Source: CBDCIS01 sp965217565
Lineage (GTDB): Bacteria; Chloroflexota; Dehalococcoidia; Lucifugimonadales; CATOSD01
DNA: 64,000 bases
NCBI GenBank assembly: GCA_965217565.1
Contig: CBDCIS010000006.1
Coordinates: 62,001-126,000, forward strand
Reading direction: 5' to 3'
The translations under genes were made by a program, and so were the position numbers. The notes under the pieces were generated by a model. The model searched no databases. It was not told the DNA's origin and saw only the letters and a list, made by a program, of their open reading frames with translations. This document shows positions 37,198 to 46,107 of this stretch, in pieces (the first letter of the stretch is position 1; each line of letters begins with the position of its first letter).

Positions 37198-37982
37198 CCA
37201 CGCTTACGGAGAGCATTCAGCGCACAACCCTTTGGCGTGGAATTCGAGTGTGGCAGCGCAACCGCGACGCCTTCCTGCGCTCCTGGAGGGTGGAGGTCGG
37301 CGGCATCGCCATTGAACCCTTCGTGATACTCATCTGCATAGGCTTCGGACTGGGTGAGTACGTCGAGACGTTCAGTGACCTTACCTACGCGGAGTTCGTC
37401 GCTCCCGGCATCATCGCCAGCTACGCGATGTTCCACGCCACCTTCGACAGCACGTATGGCGCGTACCTTCGCATGGAGACGCACCATATCTACGAGGCTA
37501 TGCTGTTCACCCCGCTGGAGCCGAAAGACATCGTCGTGGGCGAGGTTCTCTGGGGGGCTTCCAGGTCCGGGTTGGTCGGGGCCTCCGTGCTATTGGTGGC
37601 TCTGATGTTCGGGCTGGTGGGGTCACCATTCGCCATCCTTGCAATTCCCTGCGCCTACCTCATCGGGCTGGTGTTCGCCTCCTTCTCGATGATGTTGACC
37701 GCCACGGCCAACACTATCGGAGCCATGAACAACTTCTTTACGTTGGTCCTCACGCCGATGTTCTTCTTCAGCGGCGTCTTCTTCCCTCTGGACCGGCTGC
37801 CTGACGGCGTCCGGATCGGAGCATGGGCATTGCCGCTCACGCCGGGAGTCGCGCTCGTGCGAGGACTGGTCATCGGGGACTTGAGCTGGATGATGCTGTT
37901 ATGGGCGGCGGAATTGATGGCCTTCACCGCCGTCGCGATATGGCTGGCGTCGATACTGCTGAGGCGGCGGCTCATCAAGTAG
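37194..37982 (+). CDS. ABC-2-type transporter permease (DrrB/NodJ-like)
   Basis: 262 residues from GTG 37194 (GTGA overlap with the ATPase stop). Six hydrophobic segments; the region FTLVLTPMFFFSGVFFPLDR is the ABC-2 signature before the last helices. The N-terminal amphipathic segment (LWRGIRVWQRNRDAFLRSWR) is the interfacial helix of this family. It exports a hydrophobic compound or glycoconjugate together with the ATPase; substrate unknown. Confidence 0.92.
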   Translation: MTTLTESIQRTTLWRGIRVWQRNRDAFLRSWRVEVGGIAIEPFVILICIGFGLGEYVETFSDLTYAEFVAPGIIASYAMFHATFDSTYGAYLRMETHHIYEAMLFTPLEPKDIVVGEVLWGASRSGLVGASVLLVALMFGLVGSPFAILAIPCAYLIGLVFASFSMMLTATANTIGAMNNFFTLVLTPMFFFSGVFFPLDRLPDGVRIGAWALPLTPGVALVRGLVIGDLSWMMLLWAAELMAFTAVAIWLASILLRRRLIK

Positions 37983-38074
37983 CCGATTTCCCGTACAGGG
38001 GTGTTTGCTGGTATAATTCAGCGCAGAAACTCAAGCGTATGGCACAATGAACTATCCAAGTAGGGGGTAATTGA

Positions 38075-39208
38075 ATGACGTCGAGCGGCGATCCAGCGGA
38101 GTTCTATCGTGACATCGGTGTGAAGCCCGTTATCTCGGCTTCCGGCACCGTGACCGCATATGGCGGCAGCAAGCTGCGTCCGGAGGTCAAGGACGCAATG
38201 AACCGCGCTTCGGGCGTGATGGTGAACATGGACGAGCTCAATAGAGCGGCTGGCAAGGTCATCGCGAATGTGACCGGCGCGGAGGCCGGGTTCGTGTGCA
38301 GCGGGGCGGCCGGCGGCCTGGTGTTGCAGGCGGCGGCAGTGGTGGCGGGATCGGACCCCAAGAGTATGTCCCAGCTTCCCAACACCGACGGCCTGAAGAA
38401 CGAGATCATAATTCACCGAAGCCACCGATTCCCATACGACCAGAGCTACCGCTCGGTTGGCGCCAAGTTCGTGGAGATAGGCGACGGCAGACGCTGCGCG
38501 CCCTGGCAGCTGGAGGCGGCGTTTACCGAGAACACAGCGGCGGTGGCATACCTGTTCTCGCCGTTCGTCTCCCGCCGCGCCATTCCCTTCCCGCAGGTGT
38601 GCGAGATGGCGCATGCGCGCGGCGTGCCGGTCATTGTGGACGCGGCCTCGTTCGTGCCGCCCAGGAGCAACCTCCGTCGCTTCACCGCCGAGGGCGCGGA
38701 CATGGTGGTTTACAGCGGCGGGAAGGCGGTGCGCGGGCCGCAGGGAACGGGTATCCTGTGCGGACGCGCCGACCTGATAGAGGCCGCGTTCGCCAACGGC
38801 AGCCCCCACCAGTTCTTCGGGCGTGGTATGAAGGTCGCCAAAGAGGAAATAATCGGTCTTGTCCAAGCCCTCCAGATATTCGTCGAAGAGGATGAAGAGG
38901 CGGAGAACAAGCGCTATCGCGAGATGTGCCAGCAGGCGGTTGACGCGCTGATAGAGGTGCCGGGGATAGAGGTCTCCCTGGAACACGACGAGTACAACCA
39001 CCTGATTCCTCACGCGTTGTTTAGGTTCACCAGGGACTGGAAGGGCCGCAGCCGCGACGAGGTTTGGAATGCCCTGACCGCAGGAGACCCCGCCATATAC
39101 ATGAACAACATCGGCGACCCCGACAATCTGCTGCTCGACCCGTTCAATCTGAACGACGACGAGTTGGAACTGGTCATCGAGAGGCTGCGCGAGGAGCTTC
39201 TCAAGTAG
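38075..39208 (+). CDS. SelA-like PLP-dependent enzyme
   Basis: 377 residues, fold type I. The start (FYRDIGVKPVISASGTVTAY) and the PLP lysine region VVYSGGKAVRGPQGTGIL are those of the L-seryl-tRNA(Sec) selenium transferase/DgaE family; VPVIVDAAS holds the Asp that contacts the pyridine N. It lacks the N-terminal tRNA-binding extension of true SelA, so a catabolic aldolase, dehydratase or ammonia-lyase role is more likely. Five bases separate it from the DUF3179 gene, which carries an in-frame TGA. The adjacency is suggestive, but this protein should not be taken as selenocysteine synthase. Confidence 0.82.
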   Translation: MTSSGDPAEFYRDIGVKPVISASGTVTAYGGSKLRPEVKDAMNRASGVMVNMDELNRAAGKVIANVTGAEAGFVCSGAAGGLVLQAAAVVAGSDPKSMSQLPNTDGLKNEIIIHRSHRFPYDQSYRSVGAKFVEIGDGRRCAPWQLEAAFTENTAAVAYLFSPFVSRRAIPFPQVCEMAHARGVPVIVDAASFVPPRSNLRRFTAEGADMVVYSGGKAVRGPQGTGILCGRADLIEAAFANGSPHQFFGRGMKVAKEEIIGLVQALQIFVEEDEEAENKRYREMCQQAVDALIEVPGIEVSLEHDEYNHLIPHALFRFTRDWKGRSRDEVWNALTAGDPAIYMNNIGDPDNLLLDPFNLNDDELELVIERLREELLK

Positions 39209-39213
39209 GCATC

Positions 39214-40881
39214 GTGACGTTCCGCCTCAAGCGTCCACTCTCGATAGCGGTCATCGCGCTGTTCGGGCTGCTGGTTATTGCCGGCGGCTCCTGCGCGTCT
39301 CCATCTGTGGAGCCGCCTACAGCCGCCTCGCCGGAAGCGGTATCCGCAGCCGCGCGCGAACCGGCCAGCGCCACACGGTCAGCCATCGCTGAACAGACTG
39401 CAACTCCCGCGCCCAGCCAGGCAGCGAATGGGCCTGCCCCCACGCCTGAGCAACCGCTGGTCGAGGTTAGCCCCGCCCCCGCGGCTACGGCCACCGCCGG
39501 CGCGGGGCCCGCGCCACGGATGTACGACCGCACGGACGCGATGTATAGGGTGTTCTCGGAGTTTGGGCTGACGTTTCCCACTACGAGCGAGGCGCTCGAG
39601 GACATACTGCGGGAGAAGGACACGTCCCAGGTGGCCGTTCTCATCGAGTCGATTCGCTTCATGTTCGACGTGGACACGCGGGAAGAGGTTGCCTCCACCC
39701 TGCGAGCTCTCACGGGACAGGAGTTCGACCGCCGCGAATGGGACAAGTGGATGGAGTGGCTGGGCAGGAACCTCGAGGAGTACCAACCCCCGGACGGCTA
39801 CGCAGCGTGGAAGGTCAACCTGCTGTCGGGGTTGGACTCCCGCTACGCCGACCTTCTCGCCGACGCTGAGAAGACCGCGCGCATCGATCTTACCGAGGTC
39901 GTTTGGGGCGGCGTGGTTATCGACGGCATCCCCGACTTGCGAGACCCCAACATCATTCCCGCAGATGAGGCGGACTACCTCGGCTCCCGGGAGAGGGTGT
40001 TCGGAGTGTCGATAAACGGCCAGCATCGCGCTTACCCGTTGAGAATCACCAATCCCCACGAGATGGTCAACGATACCCTTGGAGGAGAGCCCATCGCGCT
40101 GGCTTGGTGAACGCTTTGCGGCGCCGGAATCGTGTATTCCGCCAGGATAAACGGGGAGCCGACCACCTTTGGGACCTCCGGACTGCTCTACCGCAGCAAC
40201 AAGCTCATGTACGACCGAACTACGCGGAGTCTCTGGAACCAGCTTCTCGGGGAGCCGGTCATCGGGTCCCTGGCGGACAGCGGCATAAGGTTGGACTACT
40301 TCCCAGTGAATCTCACGACGTGGAAGGAGTGGCGCGACGAGCACCCCGACACCACCGTATTGTCACGGTCAACCGGCTTCTATCCTCCCGATGTCTATCA
40401 GCCGGAGGACAGCTTTGACTCCGTCTACTTCGACTACCGCCAAAGCACGCAGACCATGTTCCCGGTCTGGCAGCGCGACGACAGGCTGAACAGCAAGGAC
40501 CAGGTAATCGTCGTGCGCGTGGGCGAGGTTCACAAGGCCTATCCGCTGAAGACGCTGCAACAGGAAAGGGTCGTCAACGACTCCGTGAGCGGTACTGAGG
40601 TAGTGGTGGTGGCAGGATCGAAGACGACGCTCAGCGGGGCCATCTACGCAAGGGAGGGGACAACGTTCCGCCTTCCGGTGGGCTACGTGGCGAGCGACCC
40701 CAACGGCAGGCCGCCTAAGACGCTGCTCGACGCGGACGGACGGCAGTGGCAAGTGACAGAAGAAGCGCTTCAGAATACCGCCGACCCCTCGCAGACGCTG
40801 CCACGATTGCCATCGCACGAGGCCTACTGGTTCGGTTGGTACGCCTTCCACCCCGACACGCAGCTATACGGCGGCGAGTGA
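39214..40881 (+). CDS. DUF3179 lipoprotein with in-frame TGA (possible selenocysteine)
   Basis: One reading frame of 556 codons from GTG 39214 to 40881, broken only by TGA at 40108 (codon 299). An N-terminal signal ends IAGGSCAS (lipobox-like), then a Pro/Ala/Thr linker. Two DUF3179 repeats follow: the first with HRAYPLRITNPHEMVNDTL and ALAW-TGA-TLCGAG, the second with HKAYPLKTLQQERVVNDSV. In other DUF3179 proteins the first motif is usually YCPLCG or YCTLCG, so the TGA stands at a conserved Cys. A 6-bp hairpin with loop CGTGT (40125-40141) begins 14 nt after the TGA. It could be a selenoprotein, a stop mutation (TGC/TGT to TGA) or a sequence error. No selB, selC or selD is visible. Function of the family is unknown. 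Confidence 0.7.
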
Positions 40882-40963
40882 GCGGACTTACATTCCGCCA
40901 ATGATTTTGTGGGTCCTGGGTTTTGAAACAGTTTCCGAGCGCTTTATGGGGGTATGATTCTTT

Positions 40964-42079
40964 ATGGCAAGCATGAACACGGCAAACGTCGTTATCGTGG
41001 GCGGGGGCATCGTTGGAGTAGCTACCGCGTACCTCCTGGGCAGGGCGGGAGTGAAGAGCGTGGTCGTGGAGAAGGATTCGGTGGGGAGCCACGCATCGGG
41101 ATTCGCCTATGGCGGACTGAGCCGCCCAAGAGGGCCTGGGCCAATGGTCCCCGTGCTCGCGGAGGCCTGGAGCCTTCACGAGGAGTTCGGCAAGACGCTG
41201 CCAGATGAGACGGGCGTCAACACGGAGTTCCGGCTCCGGCCTTCCCTGGCGCTGGCGTTCTCCGACGACGAGGCGGCGCAACTGAAGGCGAGCCTGGCAT
41301 GGCGGCAGCATCGCGACGGCCCGTCCGTTCGGTGGGTCGATTCGGACGAAGTTCACGCGATAGAGCCGCGCGTCAGCCCCGACGTAATCGGTGGGGTTTA
41401 CGTCGAGGGCGGCGGAGACGTCGAGCCGTATCGACTAGTCCTCGCCCTGGTGCAGGCAGCCGAAGAGAGGGGAGCGGTCATCCGTCACGGCAGGGTCACT
41501 GGGCTGCGAAGCGAGGGCGGCAGAGTGAGTGGCGTCACACTCGAGAATGACGAGATTGCCTGCGAGAGCGTGGTGCTGGCCATGGGCCCTTGGAGCGGCG
41601 AGGCGTCCTCGTGGTTGGGTATCCCGGTTCCGGTGAGACCGCTAAAGGGGCAGATACTGCGACTGCAGGCCCCCGGCGCGCCATTCAGGTGCTCCCTGGG
41701 CTGGTCGGGCGACTACGCCACGACCAAACCCGACGGCCTACTGTGGACGGGCACGACTGAAGAGGAGGCGGGGTTCGACGATAGGCCCACCTCTAACGCC
41801 CGTGACAAGATCATGTCCTCATTGCTAAAGATGGTCCCTTCCCTGACCGAAGCCAGGCTGGCGCAGCAGACCGCTTGCCTGCGTCCTCTCTCCGCCGACG
41901 GGCTGCTCCTGTTGGGCAGGGTTCCCGGGTGGGATGGCGTCTATATAGCTTCGGGCGGCGGCCGACAGGGCATCATGCTTGGGCCGGGCATGGCGAAGGC
42001 AATCACGGAGTTGATTACGACGGGAGCCACGGGCATACCCATCGCGGACTTCGACCCGGGCAGGTTCGCGGCGAAGTAG
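40964..42079 (+). CDS. FAD-dependent oxidoreductase (DAO family)
   Basis: 371 residues. Dinucleotide motif VVIVGGGIVGVATAYLLGRA at the N-terminus, followed by VVVEKD; the C-terminal FAD contact is GVYIASGGGRQGIMLGPGMA. Length and order match glycine/sarcosine oxidase-type enzymes that oxidise amines of amino acids. ATG 40964 or 40973 may be used, and neither has a strong ribosome binding site. It stands alone between the DUF3179 gene and DUF2277. Substrate cannot be read. Confidence 0.88.
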   Translation: MASMNTANVVIVGGGIVGVATAYLLGRAGVKSVVVEKDSVGSHASGFAYGGLSRPRGPGPMVPVLAEAWSLHEEFGKTLPDETGVNTEFRLRPSLALAFSDDEAAQLKASLAWRQHRDGPSVRWVDSDEVHAIEPRVSPDVIGGVYVEGGGDVEPYRLVLALVQAAEERGAVIRHGRVTGLRSEGGRVSGVTLENDEIACESVVLAMGPWSGEASSWLGIPVPVRPLKGQILRLQAPGAPFRCSLGWSGDYATTKPDGLLWTGTTEEEAGFDDRPTSNARDKIMSSLLKMVPSLTEARLAQQTACLRPLSADGLLLLGRVPGWDGVYIASGGGRQGIMLGPGMAKAITELITTGATGIPIADFDPGRFAAK

Positions 42080-42091
42080 CAGCTCGGCGGG

Positions 42092-42301
42092 CTACCGGGA
42101 GACGGGCGCGTTCAACGAGGCCAGCAACGTCTGGGAAGCGTCGGCTATCTCGTCCACGGCCCTGCGGAACGCCTCCGCGTTTGCCCGCGATGGCTGTCGA
42201 TAGCCGCTGATCTTGCGCACGAACTGCAATGACGCGGCACGGATGTCTTCCGTGTCAGCCAGGCCCGCGGGAAGCCGCAGTGTCTTGATGCTCCTGCACA
42301 T
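42092..42301 (-). CDS. DUF2277 family protein
   Basis: 69 residues, complete. The family pattern MCRSIKTLR, AASLQFVRKISGYRQPS, ANAEAFRRAVDEIA is present end to end. Small, helical, probably DNA- or protein-binding; function unknown. It lies three bases downstream of the C1 peptidase gene on the same strand and is probably cotranscribed. Confidence 0.88.
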   Translation of the reverse strand: MCRSIKTLRLPAGLADTEDIRAASLQFVRKISGYRQPSRANAEAFRRAVDEIADASQTLLASLNAPVSR

Positions 42302-42304
42302 CGT

Positions 42305-43705
42305 CTATATCCTGCCCCATCCCCCGGACGCGAGCGCGCCCATAGGGTCCCAGGGAGGCAGCGGGATAGGCTCGCTGTCTAGCGCCCTTTGCAGGCCCTC
42401 TGGCAGACGACTCTTGGGGGCGGCAATTTCGAACATGTACTCGTTGAACCAGGAGTCGTTCATTACGCAGAAGCCCTTATCGCCGATGGTGTCGCCGTAG
42501 CTATTTTCGACCCGCCAGCGGCGGGGATAGCCGTCCACAACGTCAACGCCGGTGAAGAGCATGGCGTGGGTCATACGTGTCTGGCCGTACTCCAGCCGGG
42601 CGGTCTTGTCCAAGGCGAAGTCGGCGTCATAGACAGCGGCGTAGTCGAACAGCTCGGCGTCCCATACACCGAGCTGACGGCGCATCTGCTTGCCCACGTC
42701 GCAGCCCATCCAGACCGGCTGGCCTTCCAGCAGTGAACGCAGCGTTATCTCCTTCATGAGTTCGATGTCTATATTGAGATACTTTACCGACGCGCCGCCA
42801 ACGACGTTTCCGAGATAGTCGATCGTGAAGGTGCGCCCCAGCGGACTGGTTTCGCGCGGGTCGTGCACGAGGCAGACATACTCGTCGAAGGGCGTGGTGA
42901 CGTACTTCTCGACGAACTCCAGGGGCGTAGTCTCGCCGTCTCGGTGGAACTGCCCGTCCCTGTCCGTCCATTGCCAGTCGAAGCTGCTTGGGGGAGTGCC
43001 CAGGTGGATGCAGAGGACACGGTAGATGACCTTCAGCGTCAGGCGCTTGGCCTCTCTCATCGCGTCGATGCCCGCCTCCTCCGCGTGCAGGTCGCGGATC
43101 TGTTTGGCTCCCTGCCGCAGAACGTAGAACAGGACGGAGTTCATCTTGAAAGTGTTGCCGGAGCTTTCGGTCTCCGGCATCGCGGACTTTGGCGCAACGC
43201 CGTGCTTCTTCACCAGGTTCACGAACATGTCCCACTGCCCCGCGTCCTGCAGAGGGCTTTCCAGCAACCAGGCCACGGTACGGTCGTCAACGGGGCGATC
43301 AGCGGTGGCGATTATCGACTCCAGCAGGAAATTGGCTCGTTCGATCTTGTCCCAGAACATCATATAGTTCTGGCTGAACTCGAACTGCTCGACGTTCAGC
43401 GCCTTCATCGTGTCCACGCGGAGCAGGTTCAGGCCGGCGAACAACCAGCAGCGGCCAGACTTCCCCTGGTCCGTGGGAGTCCAACTGTCCAGGACGTGTG
43501 AGAAGTTGTGGTCTGCTCTCGTTACAATGGACCTGTCGAGCGCGACGTCGTCCACATCGTACTGGGTGACGGCGTTCTGCATGAGGCGGTAGGAGGGGTT
43601 GCCCTCGAAGTCCGACTGCAGCTCCGCGATGTCCTGCTCCAAAAGAAGCGCGCGTTCGTAATCGAAAGCGAGTGTGTTGACTCCGGCCTTGGGGATGGTT
43701 TCCAT
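42305..43705 (-). CDS. C1-family aminopeptidase (bleomycin hydrolase/PepC-like)
   Basis: 466 residues from ATG 43705 with AAGGAG upstream. A papain-fold enzyme: Cys86 in GKSGRCWLFAGLN, His in TRMTHAMLFTGV and Asn in WRVENSYGD. These are the bleomycin hydrolase/PepC motifs, and the C-terminal segment closes the self-compartmentalised hexamer in known members. Cytoplasmic aminopeptidase releasing amino acids from peptides. It is divergent from the SecA-cluster genes at 43.8 kb, from which it is separated by a consensus promoter facing the other way. Confidence 0.9.
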   Translation of the reverse strand: METIPKAGVNTLAFDYERALLLEQDIAELQSDFEGNPSYRLMQNAVTQYDVDDVALDRSIVTRADHNFSHVLDSWTPTDQGKSGRCWLFAGLNLLRVDTMKALNVEQFEFSQNYMMFWDKIERANFLLESIIATADRPVDDRTVAWLLESPLQDAGQWDMFVNLVKKHGVAPKSAMPETESSGNTFKMNSVLFYVLRQGAKQIRDLHAEEAGIDAMREAKRLTLKVIYRVLCIHLGTPPSSFDWQWTDRDGQFHRDGETTPLEFVEKYVTTPFDEYVCLVHDPRETSPLGRTFTIDYLGNVVGGASVKYLNIDIELMKEITLRSLLEGQPVWMGCDVGKQMRRQLGVWDAELFDYAAVYDADFALDKTARLEYGQTRMTHAMLFTGVDVVDGYPRRWRVENSYGDTIGDKGFCVMNDSWFNEYMFEIAAPKSRLPEGLQRALDSEPIPLPPWDPMGALASGGWGRI

Positions 43706-43786
43706 TTCAGCGCTCCTTAATTTAGCTTCAACTTCATTTATGATGCGGCGAAAGTTCTGGGGTGTCAACCCACGTCTGAACCTGCA

Positions 43787-43815
43787 TTGACACAACGAGC
43801 AGGCAAAATTATACT
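43787..43815 (+). promoter_or_regulatory. Consensus sigma70 promoter
   Basis: TTGACA (43787-43792), 17-bp spacer, TATACT (43810-43815): 11 of 12 consensus bases at ideal spacing. It heads the plus-strand chain 43.85-54.5 kb. If transcription begins near 43822, a TTG start codon inside the -35 box is impossible, so the first gene should start further in. Confidence 0.8.
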
Positions 43816-43852
43816 CACGCCAGACAAAGCCTCGGTTCTGGGCGCGACTCTC

Positions 43853-45250
43853 ATGCGGGACGAAAGCAACTACGTCCTTCAACTCACGGACATCGTAACC
43901 GGCAGGCGGTGCGCTCTGCGCGTCGACCCTGAGCACTCGGGGTGGACTTTGAGCCGGCTGCTGGACAGCTACGTCAAGCGCTGCCCCATCGACCGGCTGC
44001 TCGAGGACGGTCTTATTACCCGGAGTTCGGCGGAAACCCTGCAAACGCTTCAAGACCTGGTTTACATGGCATCGGACGATGGCCGCCTCCATGGGATGTT
44101 CGCCGGAGTCGCTTTCAGGCAGTCGGGCAGTGCAATCGGTCTGGACGATACACCGGCCCTGGCGTTTACGAGGGTAGGGGATAGAGAAGTCGCGATCGTG
44201 GACGTCGCCATAGACCGGCTGAACGTAGGCTATGACCGCAACTGGGAGGGGTTTCACAGACGGAGGTGGGACAGGAAGCCGGACCTGTACGCCCAGTTCG
44301 TCCGCGAGTCATTGGAGCGATGCCATTCCCCTGCGCAAGCCTCAGCTATCCTGGAGACGATGTCAAACGGGAACGCGAGGAAGCTGCTCAGGGCTGTTGC
44401 GACCAGGCTATGGGAGAGCCAGTTCGAAAACTACTCCCGCTTCACGGGCAGGAAGCTCATCTACAAGATGGGCGATGAGGTAGTCCACAACATAGTAGAG
44501 GGCGGCGGCGGTATCTGCTCGGAGAAGGTGCAGGCGCTGAAGTTCATAACCGACCATTACGAGCTTCAGTCCGAGTATGTGCTCGCGGGCGCGGACGCGA
44601 GAGCGCCCATACCCGAAGAACGGCTCAGGGAGATGCTGACGACGTTCGACTTCAGGTTCACCAAGCGTTACATGCGTTACTGGCAGCACGTTGCCCTTCT
44701 GTACCACGTTGACGGCGATGCCATCCTCGTGGATGCCACCAACGGCAACATTCCCTTTCTATTCCTGGAGGGGGAGGCCGCTCGGCAACTGCTCCGCGAC
44801 GACGACAAGCAGGCCGTTCGTGTGAGGATGGCCGTTCGGCAGGAAGACTTCTACTACCACCGCGTGGCCCAGGACATCGTGGAAAATTTGTATTTCGCGA
44901 TGGAAGGCTGGATCGAGGACGCTGACCTCATCCAGGTTTTTGACAACGAGCTTGGTCTCTATCTCTCGTCAGATTTCTTCATCGCGCCAATCGTGTTCGA
45001 GAGCGAGGCGTCGTTCGAGAGGCTGAAACGGGAATACGCCAAAGTGTGCGCCGACGCTGGGCTCGAGCACTCGATCAGCCGCGAGTGGACGTTCGACACC
45101 GGCCTGGGCGGGCAGTTCGCCGAGCGCGAGCCGGAAACGAGCGGAAGGATTCTCCTCGCGAGGGAGCATCTGCTAAGACGCTACGATGAGTGCCACGGCG
45201 CCGGTCACGACGCGGGACTTGTGGTCATAGACCTCGGTCATCATGCTTAA
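43853..45250 (+). CDS. Transglutaminase/NAT-like cysteine-fold protein of unknown function
   Basis: 465 residues from ATG 43853; the frame is open further up but overlaps the promoter. The core has a Cys-His-Asp order typical of transglutaminase-like enzymes: Cys in VEGGGGICSEKVQALKFI, His in YWQHVALLYHVDG and Asp in ILVDATNGN. The N-terminal 130 residues (RRCALRVDPEHSGWTLSRLL) and the C-terminal 130 are not recognised. First gene of the SecA-like operon; its stop overlaps the next start. A role in peptide or protein modification fits the fold and the neighbours, but this is inference. Confidence 0.6.
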   Translation: MRDESNYVLQLTDIVTGRRCALRVDPEHSGWTLSRLLDSYVKRCPIDRLLEDGLITRSSAETLQTLQDLVYMASDDGRLHGMFAGVAFRQSGSAIGLDDTPALAFTRVGDREVAIVDVAIDRLNVGYDRNWEGFHRRRWDRKPDLYAQFVRESLERCHSPAQASAILETMSNGNARKLLRAVATRLWESQFENYSRFTGRKLIYKMGDEVVHNIVEGGGGICSEKVQALKFITDHYELQSEYVLAGADARAPIPEERLREMLTTFDFRFTKRYMRYWQHVALLYHVDGDAILVDATNGNIPFLFLEGEAARQLLRDDDKQAVRVRMAVRQEDFYYHRVAQDIVENLYFAMEGWIEDADLIQVFDNELGLYLSSDFFIAPIVFESEASFERLKREYAKVCADAGLEHSISREWTFDTGLGGQFAEREPETSGRILLAREHLLRRYDECHGAGHDAGLVVIDLGHHA

Positions 45251-46082
45251 GGAATATCAAACACCACAAAACCTAGTAGAACGTCTCGACAGCATAGTCG
45301 AAGCGGCGTCCCGGACCGAGTTCTATTCGCGGTCGCTCACCGGACGCGCCGGGGTGCTCTCTCTGGAAGATTTCCACGAGATACCGGTCACGCCTTTAAC
45401 GGTGTACCGGCGCCAGCGGCTTGGCGACGTTATCAGCCGCGCAGCCGAAATAGAATGGATTGTGGGCGCCTACGCCGGACAGACGCCCGACCGTGTGGCG
45501 GTGACGGAAGGACCGGAAGAGGGGGCCAGCCGCCATGACCTGTTCATGGACGCAGTCAAGCAGGGCTTCCAACTGGCAGAACACGCCGTGGGCGCAATCC
45601 TGACGCCGCCTGGGCGCCGCTTCTTCGCGGCGGAGGTTGGCGCGATACTGATTCGAGCGGGCGTGCCCACGCACGTCTTCATAGACAAGGGCGGCCCGCG
45701 GACGTATGACTTCCTGAGTAACGTGAGACCGGGTATCGTGGTAATCCTGTCAAGCGAGATCGACGAGGCGCGGCTTCCCGATGGAGTGGAGCTCTGCGTC
45801 ACATTTGGGCGGTCTCAAAGGATGGCTCGTCTCGATCAGCTCGACCTATACCACGTGGACGAGTTGGGTTATCTTGGCCAGTCAACCGATTGCGAGAGCT
45901 ATGTTCTCAACAGGGATGAGTACTACTTCGAGACCTCTGAGAACGACAGATTAGTGGTAACTTCGCTGTTCAACCGCGTGCAACCGATGCTCCGAATTGA
46001 GACAATGGACAGAGTGAAGTCACTGGGAGAGGACGGTGTCGAGTTCGCCGATGCCCCGCCCCGAGTCAGCGCACAGGACTGA
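45243..46082 (+). CDS. Adenylate-forming-like protein, short (PaaK/LuxE-related)
   Basis: 279 residues, ATG 45243 within the previous gene's end. The opening (LVERLDSIVEAASRTEFYSR) and the fold pattern (GAILTPPGRRFFAAEVGAIL, YHVDELGYLGQS) resemble LuxE/PaaK-type acyl-adenylating proteins. The Ser/Gly/Thr-rich P-loop motif expected there is absent, and the C-terminal lid domain is missing. It may be a non-catalytic partner of the longer homologue at 47190-48458. Low-to-moderate confidence in the family. Confidence 0.5.
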   Translation: MLKEYQTPQNLVERLDSIVEAASRTEFYSRSLTGRAGVLSLEDFHEIPVTPLTVYRRQRLGDVISRAAEIEWIVGAYAGQTPDRVAVTEGPEEGASRHDLFMDAVKQGFQLAEHAVGAILTPPGRRFFAAEVGAILIRAGVPTHVFIDKGGPRTYDFLSNVRPGIVVILSSEIDEARLPDGVELCVTFGRSQRMARLDQLDLYHVDELGYLGQSTDCESYVLNRDEYYFETSENDRLVVTSLFNRVQPMLRIETMDRVKSLGEDGVEFADAPPRVSAQD

Positions 46083-46107
46083 GGCGGCCCGTGGCAATGA
46101 CGAATAG

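Noticed and set aside
38018..39013. Long antisense frame opposite the SelA-like gene
   Set aside because: No family likeness; mirrors codon structure of the real gene.
38075..39208. Annotating the PLP enzyme as true selenocysteine synthase (selA)
   Set aside because: It lacks the N-terminal tRNA-binding extension and is closer to DgaE-like proteins; adjacency to the TGA gene is not sufficient.
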